DNA of 64,000 bases from Micromonospora sp. WMMA1363 (lineage in GTDB: Bacteria; Actinomycetota; Actinomycetes; Mycobacteriales; Micromonosporaceae): assembly GCF_030345795.1 (NCBI RefSeq), contig NZ_JAUALB010000001.1, positions 4,332,001 through 4,396,000 on the forward strand. The letters are read 5' to 3'. The notes below the pieces were generated by a model, which did not search any database, had not been told where the DNA came from, and saw nothing but the letters and a program-made list of their open reading frames with translations. Position numbers and translations under genes: made by a program. Shown piece after piece: positions 8,883 to 18,196 of the stretch (its first letter is position 1; every line of letters begins with the position of its first letter).

Positions 8883-9641
8883 TCAGCGGCGGCCGTTGGG
8901 GCGGTTGGCGACTTTGGTCAGGTCGTCTGCCGAGCGGCCGGACGAGTCCTTGGCACCGTCGGCCGCCGAGGCGACCTTGTCGGCGGCGCGGGGCGGGGTC
9001 TGCTTGCCGGAGGCGGCGGTGGCGCTGCCCCCGGTCATCGCCGAGGCACCCGTGCCGGTCGTCGGGGAGTCACCTGCCACGGTGGACGCCTTCTCGGCCG
9101 GCGTGCGGGTGTTGACCTCGATGGTGTCCACCTCGTTACGCATCGGCTCGAGGGATCGGGTCGGGTCGTACTCGGCCCACTCCTGCTGCTCGCGGCGCCG
9201 CCGCAGCGCCATCGCGCCGGCCATGCCGGCCACCGCGCCGGCCACGAGGAGGCCGGTCATCACGCTGCCCCGGCCGGACTTCTTCTTCCGCGCTGCCTTC
9301 ATGTTCCTCGCCTTCACCTTCCTGCTGACGGCGTCCTGCTTCGCGGCGGCGGTCCCCCGCCCGCTGACGTCCTTCCGGGCCGCCTCGGCCTGCGCGCTGC
9401 GGAGGGCGAGGGCCAGCGGCGCGAGTACCGCGACGGTCGACGCGTAGCCGCTCGAAGCCCGGTCGCGGACGACGACGGCGGTCGGTGCGATCGCACCCCG
9501 AGCCGCCCGGACCCGCGGGCCGACCGTGGCGCCGGCGCCCTTCGCCGCGTACGTCGCCGCCTGCCTCAGGTGACCGAAGCCCTGGTTCAGCTCGGCCTTT
9601 GCCAGCTGCGCCTGGGTCTTGCGTCGCCCGATTCCAAACAC
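8883..9641 (-). CDS. Membrane-anchored hypothetical protein with disordered tail
   Basis: 252 residues from GTG 9641, preceded by an excellent GGAGGTGGGACC site. The N-terminal segment (GIGRRKTQAQLAKAELNQGF) is helical and amphipathic. Around residues 130-165 a basic patch (RKKKSGRG) precedes one transmembrane helix (TGLLVAGAVAGMAGAMAL), then RRRREQQEW and a Ser/Thr/Ala-rich disordered tail of about 80 residues. Similar proteins are common beside cyclophilin genes in actinomycetes, with no known function to my knowledge. It is divergent from the cyclophilin gene. Confidence 0.75.
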   Translation of the reverse strand: MFGIGRRKTQAQLAKAELNQGFGHLRQAATYAAKGAGATVGPRVRAARGAIAPTAVVVRDRASSGYASTVAVLAPLALALRSAQAEAARKDVSGRGTAAAKQDAVSRKVKARNMKAARKKKSGRGSVMTGLLVAGAVAGMAGAMALRRRREQQEWAEYDPTRSLEPMRNEVDTIEVNTRTPAEKASTVAGDSPTTGTGASAMTGGSATAASGKQTPPRAADKVASAADGAKDSSGRSADDLTKVANRPNGRR

Positions 9642-9757
9642 GGTCCCACCTCCTGGGAGTTGTCCTCCGTCATCCTCCACCTTTGGATGCCTCCGCATGG
9701 CCAGATCGGGCACATGGGAGGATCCGCATGGAACTGACCAACGACTGAGGAGTACCC

Positions 9758-10288
9758 GTGGCCGAGGCTGTCTACGCCACCCTGCACACCAACGCCGGTC
9801 CGATCCGGTTGGAACTCTTTCCGAACCATGCCCCGAAGACCGTGCAGAACTTCGTGGAGCTGGCCGAGGGCACGCGCCAGTACACCGACCCGCGCACCGG
9901 CCAGCCGGGCAGCGGCCCCTACTACGACGGGACCATCTCGCACCGCGTGATCAGCGGGTTCATGATCCAGATGGGTGACCCGACGGGCACCGGCCGTGGC
10001 GGTCCGGGCTACACCTTCGCCGACGAGTTCCACCCCGAGCTGCGCTTCGACCAGCCGTACCTGCTGGCGATGGCGAATGCCGGACCGGGGACCAACGGCT
10101 CGCAGTTCTTCATCACGGTCGCCCCGACCCCGCACCTGAACAACCGGCACACGATCTTCGGCCGGGTGGCCGACGAGCAGTCGGCGAAGGTCGTCGACTC
10201 GATCGCCAACACCCCGACCGGCCCGGGGGACCGGCCGCTGCAGGACGTCGTCATCGAGCGGGTCGAGATCGAGCGGAGCGCTGCCTGA
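9758..10288 (+). CDS. Cyclophilin-type peptidyl-prolyl cis-trans isomerase
   Basis: 176 residues without a signal peptide, so cytoplasmic. Cyclophilin hallmarks: YDGTISHRVISGFMIQMGDP (Arg and Phe-Met of the active site), GPGTNGSQFFITVAPTPHLN and HTIFGRV. It accelerates X-Pro isomerisation during folding. GTG 9758 is preceded by GAGGAG. Confidence 0.95.
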   Translation: MAEAVYATLHTNAGPIRLELFPNHAPKTVQNFVELAEGTRQYTDPRTGQPGSGPYYDGTISHRVISGFMIQMGDPTGTGRGGPGYTFADEFHPELRFDQPYLLAMANAGPGTNGSQFFITVAPTPHLNNRHTIFGRVADEQSAKVVDSIANTPTGPGDRPLQDVVIERVEIERSAA

Positions 10289-10346
10289 GGCAACCGCAAG
10301 GTACCTTTGCTCCCATGATTGAGTGCTCGGGTACCTGGAGCCATCG

Positions 10347-11258
10347 GTGAGCGAGTCCCCGCCGACCACCCCGGTCTGTTACCGGCACCCGGGTCGGGAG
10401 ACGTACGTCCGCTGCACCCGCTGTGACCGCTCGATCTGCCCGGACTGCATGCGCCAGGCAGCGGTCGGCTTCCAGTGTCCGGACTGCGTCAACGAGGGGC
10501 GCCGCAGCGTACGGCCGGCGCGCACCGCCTTCGGCGGCGGTGCCGCCGGCCGGCAGGGCCACGTGACCAAGGCGCTGATCGCGGTCAACGTGCTGGTCAT
10601 GCTGCTCTCCATCGCCACCGACCGCAACGGTGACGCGGCGGTGGGTGGCTCCGGCTTCGGCGGCCTCCTGGGCGGTGGGACGCCGCTGACCGAGTGGGGA
10701 GCGGTGCTCGGGCTCGCCCGGTTTCCCGACGGCACCATCGGGGGCATCGCCGACGGCGAGTGGTACCGCCTGGTCACCGCGATGTTCCTGCACTACGGCG
10801 TGATCCACCTGCTGCTGAACTCGTGGGCGCTGTGGGTGCTCGGCCGATCGCTGGAAGCGAACCTCGGACGGTCCCGGTTCCTGGCGCTCTATCTGATCTC
10901 CGGCTTCGGCGGGAACGTCGCCGCGTACCTGTTCAGCGCGCCCAACGGGTTCACCGCCGGCGCGTCCACCGCGATCTTCGGGCTGTTCGCCGCGCTGATC
11001 GTCATCGAGCGCCGGATGGGCCGCGACATCTCCCAGGTCATCCCGATCCTGGTGATCAACCTGGTCTTCACGCTCACCGTGCCGGGCATCTCCATCCCGG
11101 GGCACCTGGGCGGACTCGCGGTCGGTGGACTGCTGGCCCTCGTCCTCGCGTATGCCCCGCGCTCGCGGCGGACAATGGTGCAGGCAGCCGGTGGCGCGGT
11201 GATCATCATGGCGCTGCTCGGCCTGGCGCTGATCCGCACCGCCGTGCTCCTCGCCTGA
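10347..11258 (+). CDS. Rhomboid-family intramembrane serine protease with zinc-ribbon N-terminus
   Basis: 303 residues from GTG 10347 (GGAG seven bases upstream). The cytoplasmic N-terminus is a B-box-like zinc module (CYRHPGRETYVRCTRCDR, CPDCMRQAAVGFQCPDC). Six or seven helices follow. Catalytic Ser207 sits in GASTAIFG and His253 in PGHLGG; the usual GxSG is GAST here. AMFLHYGVIHLLLNSWAL is the conserved loop-1 region. It cleaves transmembrane substrates; none is identifiable. It lies 58 bases after the cyclophilin gene. Confidence 0.93.
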   Translation: MSESPPTTPVCYRHPGRETYVRCTRCDRSICPDCMRQAAVGFQCPDCVNEGRRSVRPARTAFGGGAAGRQGHVTKALIAVNVLVMLLSIATDRNGDAAVGGSGFGGLLGGGTPLTEWGAVLGLARFPDGTIGGIADGEWYRLVTAMFLHYGVIHLLLNSWALWVLGRSLEANLGRSRFLALYLISGFGGNVAAYLFSAPNGFTAGASTAIFGLFAALIVIERRMGRDISQVIPILVINLVFTLTVPGISIPGHLGGLAVGGLLALVLAYAPRSRRTMVQAAGGAVIIMALLGLALIRTAVLLA

Positions 11259-11282
11259 GCGTGGCCCCGCGCGTCGCGCCGG

Positions 11283-11714
11283 TCAGGGCGTCGGTCGGGT
11301 CGCCCGCAGATCCTCGGCGACGTCGACCGGATCGGCGTCGAGGTCGGCGCGGCCGAACAGGTGCAGGGACGCCCCGGCATCGATCTCCAGCAGCGCTCCC
11401 GCCAGGCCGAGCCGGGTCCGGCGCTCGACGGTGATCGCCTCCACCTGCGACCAGGGCAGCCGCCGGTAGCCCACGAAGCCCTGGATCACCGTGAGTCCTT
11501 CCGGGTCCACCGCGAGACGAACCGGGGCCAGCACGTCGCGCGCGGCCCACGCCAGCAGGGCGACGGCGGCCACCCCGGCGAGCACGAGCCGAGCCGGATC
11601 GTCGTCGGTGAGCAGCAGGCCGAGCGATACGACGGCGACGGCGCCGGCGACCTTGACCGCCGGCAGGGCGGCCGGCACCCGCCACTGCCGAGCCGCGGAT
11701 GAGCGTGGATCCAT
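11283..11714 (-). CDS. PH-domain membrane protein (bacterial PH type)
   Basis: 143 residues. Two hydrophobic helices (AVAVVSLGLLL and LVLAGVAAVALLAWAA) precede a bacterial PH-like domain (PVRLAVDPEGLTVIQGFVGY, LPWSQVEAITVER, ALLEIDAGASLHLFG). This layout, helices then PH strands, is common in actinobacteria with unknown function. It is convergent with the rhomboid gene and divergent from the thiolase gene. Confidence 0.8.
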   Translation of the reverse strand: MDPRSSAARQWRVPAALPAVKVAGAVAVVSLGLLLTDDDPARLVLAGVAAVALLAWAARDVLAPVRLAVDPEGLTVIQGFVGYRRLPWSQVEAITVERRTRLGLAGALLEIDAGASLHLFGRADLDADPVDVAEDLRATRPTP

Positions 11715-11797
11715 CCGCTCAGCATGCCAATGGGGGCGGACGACTCGCCGGGCGACGACGTACGATCGAGACCAGCCCAGGTTACCGGGGAGTAGAT

Positions 11798-12970
11798 ATG
11801 AGTGACGCAGTCATCGTCGACGCGGTCCGTACCCCAGTTGGACGGCGTAAGGGCAGTCTCGCCGGCGTGCATCCGGTCGACCTCTCGGCGCACGTGCTGC
11901 GCGCCCTCGCCGAACGCACCGGCATCGACCCGGGGCAGGTGGACGACGTGGTCTTGGGCTGTGTCTCCCAGGTCGGCGAGCAGTCGTGGAACGTGGCCCG
12001 CAACGCGGTCCTCGCCGCCGGTTGGCCGGAGTCGGTGCCCGGCACCACCCTCGACCGGCAGTGCGGTTCCAGCCAGCAGGCGCTGCACTTCGCCGCCGCG
12101 ACCGTGCTGTCCGGGCAGGCCGACCTGGTGGTCGCCGGCGGCGTCGAGTCGATGACCCGGGTGCCGATGGGCTCAAGTGTGGCCGGCGGCATGCCGTTCA
12201 GCGCGGCGATCCTGGAGCGTTACCGGGGCGTCGAAGGCGTCGCCGAGGATTCCCCGCTCCCGTTCAACCAGGGTGTCGGCGCCGAGCTGATCGCCCAGCG
12301 CTGGCGCTTCTCCCGGACCCAGCTCGACGAGTTCGCGCTGGCCAGCCACGAGCGGGCCGCCGCCGCCCAGGACGCCGGCGCCTTCGACCCCGAGGTGGCG
12401 CCCGTCGCCCTCGGTGACGGCGGCAAGTTCGGCGCCGACGAGGGGATCCGCCGGGACACGTCGCTGGCGAAGCTCGCCGAGCTGCCCACCCCGTTCCGCC
12501 CCGACGGCGTGGTCACCGCCGGATCGGCGTCCCAGATCTCCGACGGCGCGGCGGCACTCGCGGTCACAACCGCGGAGTGGGCCAGCCGGCACGGCCTGCG
12601 CCCGCTGGCCCGTATCCACACCGCCGTGGTCGCCGCCGACGATCCGGTCACCATGCTCACCGCTCCCATCCCGGCCACCGCGAAGGCGCTGCGCCGCGCG
12701 GGGCTGGGCATCGAGGAGATCGGGGTGTACGAGGTCAACGAAGCGTTCGCCCCGGTGCCGCTGGCCTGGCTCGCCGAGACCGAAGCCGACCCGGAGCGGC
12801 TGAACCCGCGAGGCGGTGCGATTGCCCTCGGTCATCCGCTTGGCGCGTCCGGAGCGCGGATCATGACCACCATGCTCGCTCACATGCGGGACAACAACAT
12901 CCGCTATGGCCTGCAGACCATGTGCGAGGGCGGTGGCATGGCCAACGCGACGATCGTGGAGCTGCTCTGA
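11798..12970 (+). CDS. Acetyl-CoA C-acyltransferase (thiolase)
   Basis: 390 residues from ATG 11798 with GGGGAG upstream; the longer open frame to 11699 has no thiolase homology. Catalytic residues are Cys89 in DRQCGSSQQAL, His346 in GHPLGASG, Cys376 in CEGGGMANA, and the NEAFA loop. Thiolases either cleave 3-ketoacyl-CoA or condense two acyl-CoAs. No beta-oxidation partner is adjacent, so direction and chain length are open. Confidence 0.95.
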   Translation: MSDAVIVDAVRTPVGRRKGSLAGVHPVDLSAHVLRALAERTGIDPGQVDDVVLGCVSQVGEQSWNVARNAVLAAGWPESVPGTTLDRQCGSSQQALHFAAATVLSGQADLVVAGGVESMTRVPMGSSVAGGMPFSAAILERYRGVEGVAEDSPLPFNQGVGAELIAQRWRFSRTQLDEFALASHERAAAAQDAGAFDPEVAPVALGDGGKFGADEGIRRDTSLAKLAELPTPFRPDGVVTAGSASQISDGAAALAVTTAEWASRHGLRPLARIHTAVVAADDPVTMLTAPIPATAKALRRAGLGIEEIGVYEVNEAFAPVPLAWLAETEADPERLNPRGGAIALGHPLGASGARIMTTMLAHMRDNNIRYGLQTMCEGGGMANATIVELL

Positions 12971-13097
12971 CTCCGCTTCTTCGACTGGGGTGACGCCTCG
13001 GTCGGCCACCCGCTCGCACCCTGTTGTGACCTCCAACCGGTCGCGCACATTGTCGGCTCTCAGCCGCAGACCCATGCCGCGTCGCACTGTCGGTGCG

Positions 13098-13685
13098 ATG
13101 GCGGCGTGGAACTTGCGGATTCCGCCGATCGACCCACGTCACCCCCGCCGGGGCGTCGTTGGGCAGAGCATGGACGTGTTTTCCCGTACGTTCCTTCCGG
13201 CCGCCGCCGAGGCCGGTGTGGCGATGCAGATCGCCAGTCGGCACATGCCGGTCTTCCGCCGCTGCGTCGGCTCCGGCGACGCGACCATCCTCGTCGCCCG
13301 ATGCGGGCGGCCGGAGCGCCCGATGGCCGGCGAGTACCTGCTGCTGCTGACCCACCGGCGGCTGGTCGTCACCCAGCAGACCCGCGTGCTGCACCGGCTC
13401 CGCCTGTACCTCAACACCGAGTTGCGGGAGCTGAGCGACGTCACCTGGAGCCCGGATCCGCGCCGGCACTCGGTCGAGCTGGCCGCCACCGCCATCGACG
13501 GGGTTCGAGAGCGGTTCTTCATCCGCACCCGGCGCCCCACCCAGGTGTGGCAGTTGGACGCCGTGCTCAACCGCGCCTTCAAGATCCGCGTCCGCGCCGC
13601 ACGCGAGCGGCTTGTGGCGACCGTCGGCGACGCGGTTCCCGCAGCCGCCCGCCCGGCTACGTTCCGTCCCGTGGTGGTCCGCTGA
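13098..13685 (+). CDS. Conserved hypothetical protein, possible PH-like fold
   Basis: 195 residues from ATG 13098; ATG 13074 in frame is an alternative and neither has a clear ribosome site. The middle (GEYLLLLTHRRLVVTQQTR, LNTELRELSDVTWSPDPR, SVELAATAIDGVRERFFIRT) alternates strands in the manner of bacterial PH/YokE domains, ending in a basic helix. No catalytic motif and no signal peptide. Confidence 0.65.
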   Translation: MAAWNLRIPPIDPRHPRRGVVGQSMDVFSRTFLPAAAEAGVAMQIASRHMPVFRRCVGSGDATILVARCGRPERPMAGEYLLLLTHRRLVVTQQTRVLHRLRLYLNTELRELSDVTWSPDPRRHSVELAATAIDGVRERFFIRTRRPTQVWQLDAVLNRAFKIRVRAARERLVATVGDAVPAAARPATFRPVVVR

Positions 13686-13763
13686 CCGCTTCCTTACCGA
13701 ACCCGAACACGTCCCAAGCGCCGCGCGGCAAGTAGCTGTTCCGCACACCGCCCGCGGATTCGC

Positions 13764-13803
13764 GGAAGGAGTGACCATTCCGAGCAGAATGGCCACTCCT
13801 TCC
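13764..13803. terminator. Bidirectional hairpin terminator
   Basis: GGAAGGAGTG / CACTCCTTCC arms with an inner CCATTC / GAATGG stem around CGAGCA, between two convergent genes. Confidence 0.8.
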
Positions 13804-13841
13804 TGTTCGAACGCTCACCGGTGCGTGAGTCAGTACGTGAG

Positions 13842-15437
13842 TCAGTAGACGCGCGAGCCGATCCAGTCGTCGTGGCCGTAGCCGACCGGGTTGGTGAAGG
13901 TGCGGGACTCGAAGGACCACCGCTGGTGGCTGCTCGTCGAACAGGTCGCCAGCCGTAGCCGCGGCGTGCCCAGCCACGGGTCGTCGAAGGCCAGGCAGAG
14001 GTTGGTGTTTCCGGCGGCCCTTATCTGCGCTCCGCTGAACACGAACTTCTGGTTGACGCCGCCGTGGCAGTCGTAGATGTTCACCGCCGTTCCGGAGGTC
14101 AGCGACCCGCCGGCCACGTCGAGGCAGCGGTCGTGGGACAGCTCGGAGTGCAGCGACCGACGGGTGGGGTCGTACCAGAATCCCTGGTTACGGCCGCCAT
14201 GGCAGCGGTACGACTGCTGGACGGTGCCGTTGCGCGAGTTGTATCCCTTGCCGTCGACGCAGTGTCCGGTGGCCGCGTTGCGTAGCTGCCGGAACTCGAA
14301 CAGGCCCGGGTAGAGCACGCCGTTGCCGGTGCTGGCGGGGTCGACACAGGTAGCCGCCTGCTGGCCGGCGGCGTAGAACTGGGTGATGCACTGGGCGAAC
14401 ATGCCGTGCCCCCGGTAGTTCGGGTGGAACGACTGCCGGGCCGCGTTCTCGTCCCAGATCCCGAGTTCGATGTAGAGGCCACGTACCGACGTGTTGTCGG
14501 TGCAGACCTCGTGGCCGTGGAAGAGCCGGCTCGCGTCCAGGTAGCGAGTGCCGGTGTTGGTCGCCGCCGCCCGGATCGCCTGCTCGAAGAGCGGCACCGC
14601 CTTGTTCCGGGCGAACGCCGTGTCCGCCAGGTAGAGCAGGCAGCCGCCCGCGTACCAGCCGGGGAAGTTCGGGTTGTCCTCGACGTCGGGGCTGCCCGGA
14701 CTCGGATAGGACATGAGCACCAGCTCGTAGTCCGAGGTCAGGTAGCCGGCGTTCGTCATGGTCCGCCGGATGTCGAGCAGCGCTTCCTCGACGGCACGGC
14801 GACTGCCGTCGGTGCGGAGAGTCCACTGGTCGGTGTAGGTGCGCCAGCACGGGCCGAGGAAGAACACCCGACGGATCGCGCAGTCGGTGGCGACCGGGCC
14901 GAACTGGATGGTGCCGTCGCCGTTGGCGCCCACCACCACCCAGATCAGCTCGACGTGCGTGTTGCGGGCCTTGATGGCGAGGTGGTCACCCTGGTTCAGC
15001 TCGTTGTGCTGGGTCGGCCCGCCCGCGATCAGGTGCCACGGGGCCGCCCCGGAGCAGGCGATATTGTATTTCTCGTCGGCGGCGATGCCGGTGCGGAAGA
15101 GCGCCTGGTCGTAGGAGCGGTCGCACCAGTTTCCGGGCTGGTGCGTGCCGGGAACGTAGTTGCCGACTCCCTCGCCGGAGATCTCGCTGTCGCCCATCGT
15201 GACGAGGGCGGTGCGGCGTTGCTCCAAAGGACGGATGCCGGGCGTGCCGTAGAGCGTGGTGGCCTCGGCGGCGCGGATCGCCTCGAGGTGGGCGGGGAGT
15301 GGCTGGACGGTCGGACGGTTGGCCGCGGCTGCGGAGGTGGCCGGCGCGGCGAGCAGCGGGAGGACGAGAACGGTGGCGATCACGGCGGTGAGGGTTCGCC
15401 GTCGGGTCGTCCGTCCACGCCTGGGGATGCCATGCAT
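13842..15437 (-). CDS. Secreted SGNH/GDSL-like hydrolase with C-terminal ricin-type lectin domain
   Basis: 531 residues. A long twin-arginine-like signal (RRGRTTRRRTLTAV, then a hydrophobic run ending APATSAAAA) implies export. The SGNH domain (about 70-375) shows MGDSEISGEG (block I Ser), an Asn-containing VVVGANGDG block and SFHPNYRGH (block V Asp/His region). About 390-515 is a beta-trefoil with CVDGKGYNSRNGTVQQSYRC and CLDVAGG, and QxW-type repeats NQGFWY, NQKFVF and HQRWSF. It probably deacylates a polysaccharide or lipid while bound to carbohydrate. A single-gene unit. Confidence 0.9.
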   Translation of the reverse strand: MHGIPRRGRTTRRRTLTAVIATVLVLPLLAAPATSAAAANRPTVQPLPAHLEAIRAAEATTLYGTPGIRPLEQRRTALVTMGDSEISGEGVGNYVPGTHQPGNWCDRSYDQALFRTGIAADEKYNIACSGAAPWHLIAGGPTQHNELNQGDHLAIKARNTHVELIWVVVGANGDGTIQFGPVATDCAIRRVFFLGPCWRTYTDQWTLRTDGSRRAVEEALLDIRRTMTNAGYLTSDYELVLMSYPSPGSPDVEDNPNFPGWYAGGCLLYLADTAFARNKAVPLFEQAIRAAATNTGTRYLDASRLFHGHEVCTDNTSVRGLYIELGIWDENAARQSFHPNYRGHGMFAQCITQFYAAGQQAATCVDPASTGNGVLYPGLFEFRQLRNAATGHCVDGKGYNSRNGTVQQSYRCHGGRNQGFWYDPTRRSLHSELSHDRCLDVAGGSLTSGTAVNIYDCHGGVNQKFVFSGAQIRAAGNTNLCLAFDDPWLGTPRLRLATCSTSSHQRWSFESRTFTNPVGYGHDDWIGSRVY

Positions 15438-15716
15438 CGACGCACTCCTTTCGATCCGATCAATCGTGAGGCATCGATCGAGTTACCGGAAGGTAACGCG
15501 TGTGGCGCAGATATGTGAATACGCTTCGGAATAGTTGGGCGCGGAGAGCTGAACCGGACGATCCGGTCGTAACGCAGGTCGAGTGACCGTGTCGGCGGAC
15601 CTCGACCAGCCGTTCACCGGCGTTGACGAGCTGGTCGGACGGTGGCCGAACGCCCGACGGAGCAAGTCGGCAAGGTACCCTGGGCCGGCGCGTTGCCCGT
15701 TACCGGGGAGAATTCC

Positions 15717-16415
15717 GTGAAGCTCTCGATCCTCATGCCGGTCTACAACGAGGAAGAACGCATCGCGGACGCACTCAAGCAGGCGCTGGCGGTCGACTAC
15801 CCATGCGAGATCGAACTCGTCGTGGTGGACGACGGTAGCCGGGACAGCACCGGCGAGATCCTCGGTCGTGCCGATGACGCGCGGCTGCGCGTCATCACCC
15901 ACCCGCGCAACGCCGGCAAGGGCGCAGCCATCCGGACGGCAGTCGACCAGGCCGAGGGTGAGTACATGGTCATCCTCGACGCCGACCTCGAATACGACCC
16001 GCAGGACATCCCCAAGCTACTCGCGCCGGTCCTCGACGGGCGTACCACCGTGGTCTATGGCAACCGCACGTTCGGCAGTCACAGCGCCTACAGCTTCTGG
16101 TACGTGATGGGCAACAAGGGCGTGACGATGGCGGCGAATCTGCTGTTCAACTCCTACATCGGCGACCTCGAGACGTGCTTCAAGCTGATGCCGGTCCGGC
16201 TGTACCGCTCCCTCGAGATCCGCTCGCGTGGCTTCGGCATGGAGGCCGAGGTGACCGGCAAGCTGCTGCGGCGCCGGATCCGCCCGTACGAGGTCCCGAT
16301 CAGCTATCGTGCGCGGGGCCGCGAGGAGGGCAAGAAGATCACGTGGAAGGACGGCGTCGAGGCCCTCTGGATCCTCGGCCGCGAACGCGCCCGCCGCCGG
16401 AGCACCTCGGCCTGA
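15717..16415 (+). CDS. Glycosyltransferase family 2 (dolichol-phosphate-mannose-synthase-like)
   Basis: 232 residues from GTG 15717 with GGGGAG upstream. MPVYNEEERI, VVVDDGSRDST and ILDADLEYDP (metal-binding DAD) are the GT-A markers. GNRTFGSHSAYSFW, DLETCFKLMP and the basic end KKITWKDGVEALW fit the Dpm1/polyprenyl-phosphate GT class. No C-terminal membrane helices, so it resembles soluble Dpm1-type enzymes that glycosylate a lipid phosphate. Confidence 0.9.
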   Translation: MKLSILMPVYNEEERIADALKQALAVDYPCEIELVVVDDGSRDSTGEILGRADDARLRVITHPRNAGKGAAIRTAVDQAEGEYMVILDADLEYDPQDIPKLLAPVLDGRTTVVYGNRTFGSHSAYSFWYVMGNKGVTMAANLLFNSYIGDLETCFKLMPVRLYRSLEIRSRGFGMEAEVTGKLLRRRIRPYEVPISYRARGREEGKKITWKDGVEALWILGRERARRRSTSA

Positions 16416-16531
16416 CACGGCCGCACCGCGCCCGGGGCCGAACGTGCGCGAGGACCGACACCGGCCGTGCCTCACGCACGTCGTGATCAGCGCGTGCACC
16501 AGATAGCTGGCCACCTCACCCGGAGTGCTGC

Positions 16532-17428
16532 CTACACCGGGGCCGGAGACAGAAAGTCGGTCACCGACCGGCGCAACCCCACCGCGTCCAGCCCATGCCA
16601 CCGGGTGTGGTCGTCGACGGACCCGTACCGCCGGAGTTCCTGCCGGCCGACGCCGAGGGCGAGCAGCCGGTGCGGGCAGTCCGCCAGCGCGGTCGTGACC
16701 GTCCGGCTGGAGGTGCCGGCCAGGTACGGCTCGACCAGGATCACCTCGGAACCGGCCAGCGCCCGCAACCCGGCGACATCGAACGGCCGCGGCCGGTGCG
16801 TGTACGCCACGGTGACCGGCAGGTCCGCGACCGCCGCCACGGCCGCGTCGAGGACCGGTCCGACCGCCACCAGCAGCGGCGCCTTCGGCCCGGCGTCCCG
16901 GACTACCTGAAGCGCGCCGTCGCCCCCGCGCGGCCGGTCGTTGTGCAGGACCGACAACCGCAGGTACGCCGAGGCGTCGGTGGCCACCGACGCGCGCAGC
17001 AGGGCCGGCACCTCCGCCGGGTGCCCGGGGACGTGAACGGTCCACCCGTGCAGGGTGTCGATCAGCGCGACGTCGGCCGGCGAGAGATGGGTGCGCCCGG
17101 CGGCCGCCCGGTCGTACGAGGCGCCGACACTGACCAGCACCGCACTCACCCCCTGATGATCCAGGTCGAGCTTGAGCTGCTCGTACGCCCGCTCGACCAG
17201 AAACGGCGCGTAGCTGTGCACGACCGGCCGCAACCCGGTCAGGGCCAGCCCGCCGGCCACACCGACCATCAGCTGTTCCCGGATGCCCACGTTGAGCACG
17301 CGGTCCGGGTGGTGGGCCGCAGCCGCGGCGAACTGGGCGGCGGAGATATCGGCGAGCACCAGCGCCGAACGCGGATCCTCCGCCAGCAGTGAGGTGGTGG
17401 TGTCGATGAAGCAGTCGCGCACGGTCAC
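16532..17428 (-). CDS. Transketolase-like C-terminal half (Pyr-binding and C-terminal domains)
   Basis: 298 residues from GTG 17428, overlapping the upstream half by GTGA. NVGIREQLMVGVAGGLALTG carries the glutamate that activates the thiamine pyrophosphate aminopyrimidine; the later part is the transketolase C-terminal fold. Split transketolases work as alpha2beta2 enzymes moving two-carbon ketol units between sugar phosphates, but many such pairs belong to secondary pathways with modified substrates. The stop lies 116 bases from the convergent GT2 gene. Confidence 0.88.
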   Translation of the reverse strand: MTVRDCFIDTTTSLLAEDPRSALVLADISAAQFAAAAAHHPDRVLNVGIREQLMVGVAGGLALTGLRPVVHSYAPFLVERAYEQLKLDLDHQGVSAVLVSVGASYDRAAAGRTHLSPADVALIDTLHGWTVHVPGHPAEVPALLRASVATDASAYLRLSVLHNDRPRGGDGALQVVRDAGPKAPLLVAVGPVLDAAVAAVADLPVTVAYTHRPRPFDVAGLRALAGSEVILVEPYLAGTSSRTVTTALADCPHRLLALGVGRQELRRYGSVDDHTRWHGLDAVGLRRSVTDFLSPAPV

Positions 17429-18150
17429 TCCCCGGTGTCGACGACCGCGACGACGACGTGCGGCCGGTGGTTGTCCTGCCCGGTCAGGGCGGTGTGCAGG
17501 GCCGAGTGGTCGCGCCCGTCGACGGTCGCCGCGGTCCAACCGTTGACCGTGAACCGGGCTGCCGCGCCGCCGGGCCAGCCGTGGGTGGCGGACGAGTTGT
17601 CGACCACGATCGCGGTGAGGCTGGCCAGTCCGGTCGCTCCCGCGTACGCGATCGCCTCGTGGTTGGATCCTTCGTCCAGCTCAGCGTCGCCGAGCAGCAC
17701 GTACACCCTGGGGGCCAGCAGGCCCTGGGCCCGCAGCCCGAGCGCGGAGCCGACGCCGAGGCCCAGCCCGTGGCCGAGCGAGCCGGAGCCGATCTCCACC
17801 CCCGGCACCAGCAGCCGGTCCGGGTGGTCGCCGAGTCGGCTCGCCGGCCCACCCTGGTCGTCGAGCCAGTCGACCGGAATGAAGCCTTTCGCGGCGAGCA
17901 CCGCGTAGTAGCCGGCGACCGCGTGCCCCTTGGAGAGCAGGAAGCGGTCCCGATCTTGGTCGTCGACGGTCGTCGGGCTGACCCGCAGGATCTGGTCGTA
18001 GAGCACCCAGAGCACGTCGATGGTGGAGTAGACGTTGGCGCCGAACTCCCGGCCGGCGCGCACCCGTTCGAGCAGCGGCGCAACCGGGTGCCGGCCGTCG
18101 AGGGGCGCGGCAGCGTCGGCGAGCCTGGTGGTGGTGGCGAGTGTGGTCAT
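17425..18150 (-). CDS. Transketolase-like N-terminal half (PP-binding domain)
   Basis: 241 residues from ATG 18150. SKGHAVAGYYAVLAAKGF, GSGSLGHGLGLGVGSALG and LGDAELDEGSNHEA (GDxxxxEGxxxE, the ThDP/Mg2+ motif) identify the PP domain. The ATG lies only 15 bases from a 20-bp palindrome and has no ribosome site, so the transcript may be leaderless. It is divergent from soxR, which makes redox control plausible. Confidence 0.88.
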   Translation of the reverse strand: MTTLATTTRLADAAAPLDGRHPVAPLLERVRAGREFGANVYSTIDVLWVLYDQILRVSPTTVDDQDRDRFLLSKGHAVAGYYAVLAAKGFIPVDWLDDQGGPASRLGDHPDRLLVPGVEIGSGSLGHGLGLGVGSALGLRAQGLLAPRVYVLLGDAELDEGSNHEAIAYAGATGLASLTAIVVDNSSATHGWPGGAAARFTVNGWTAATVDGRDHSALHTALTGQDNHRPHVVVAVVDTGE

Positions 18151-18164
18151 GCGGATAGCCTGCA

Positions 18165-18184
18165 AGTTGAAGTGCACTTCAACT
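18165..18184. promoter_or_regulatory. Perfect 20-bp palindrome, probable SoxR operator
   Basis: AGTTGAAGTG / CACTTCAACT is a perfect inverted repeat in the 46-base gap between divergent soxR and the transketolase pair. The core (T)TGAAGTGCACTTCAA resembles SoxR boxes of the CTCAAGTnnACTTGAG type. It is placed to act on both genes. Confidence 0.8.
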
Positions 18185-18196
18185 CAAGGCGACGTG

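Noticed and set aside
14406..15518. Plus-strand open frame opposite the SGNH hydrolase
   Set aside because: The minus strand has a signal peptide, GDS motif and QxW repeats; the plus-strand frame is a GC-bias shadow.
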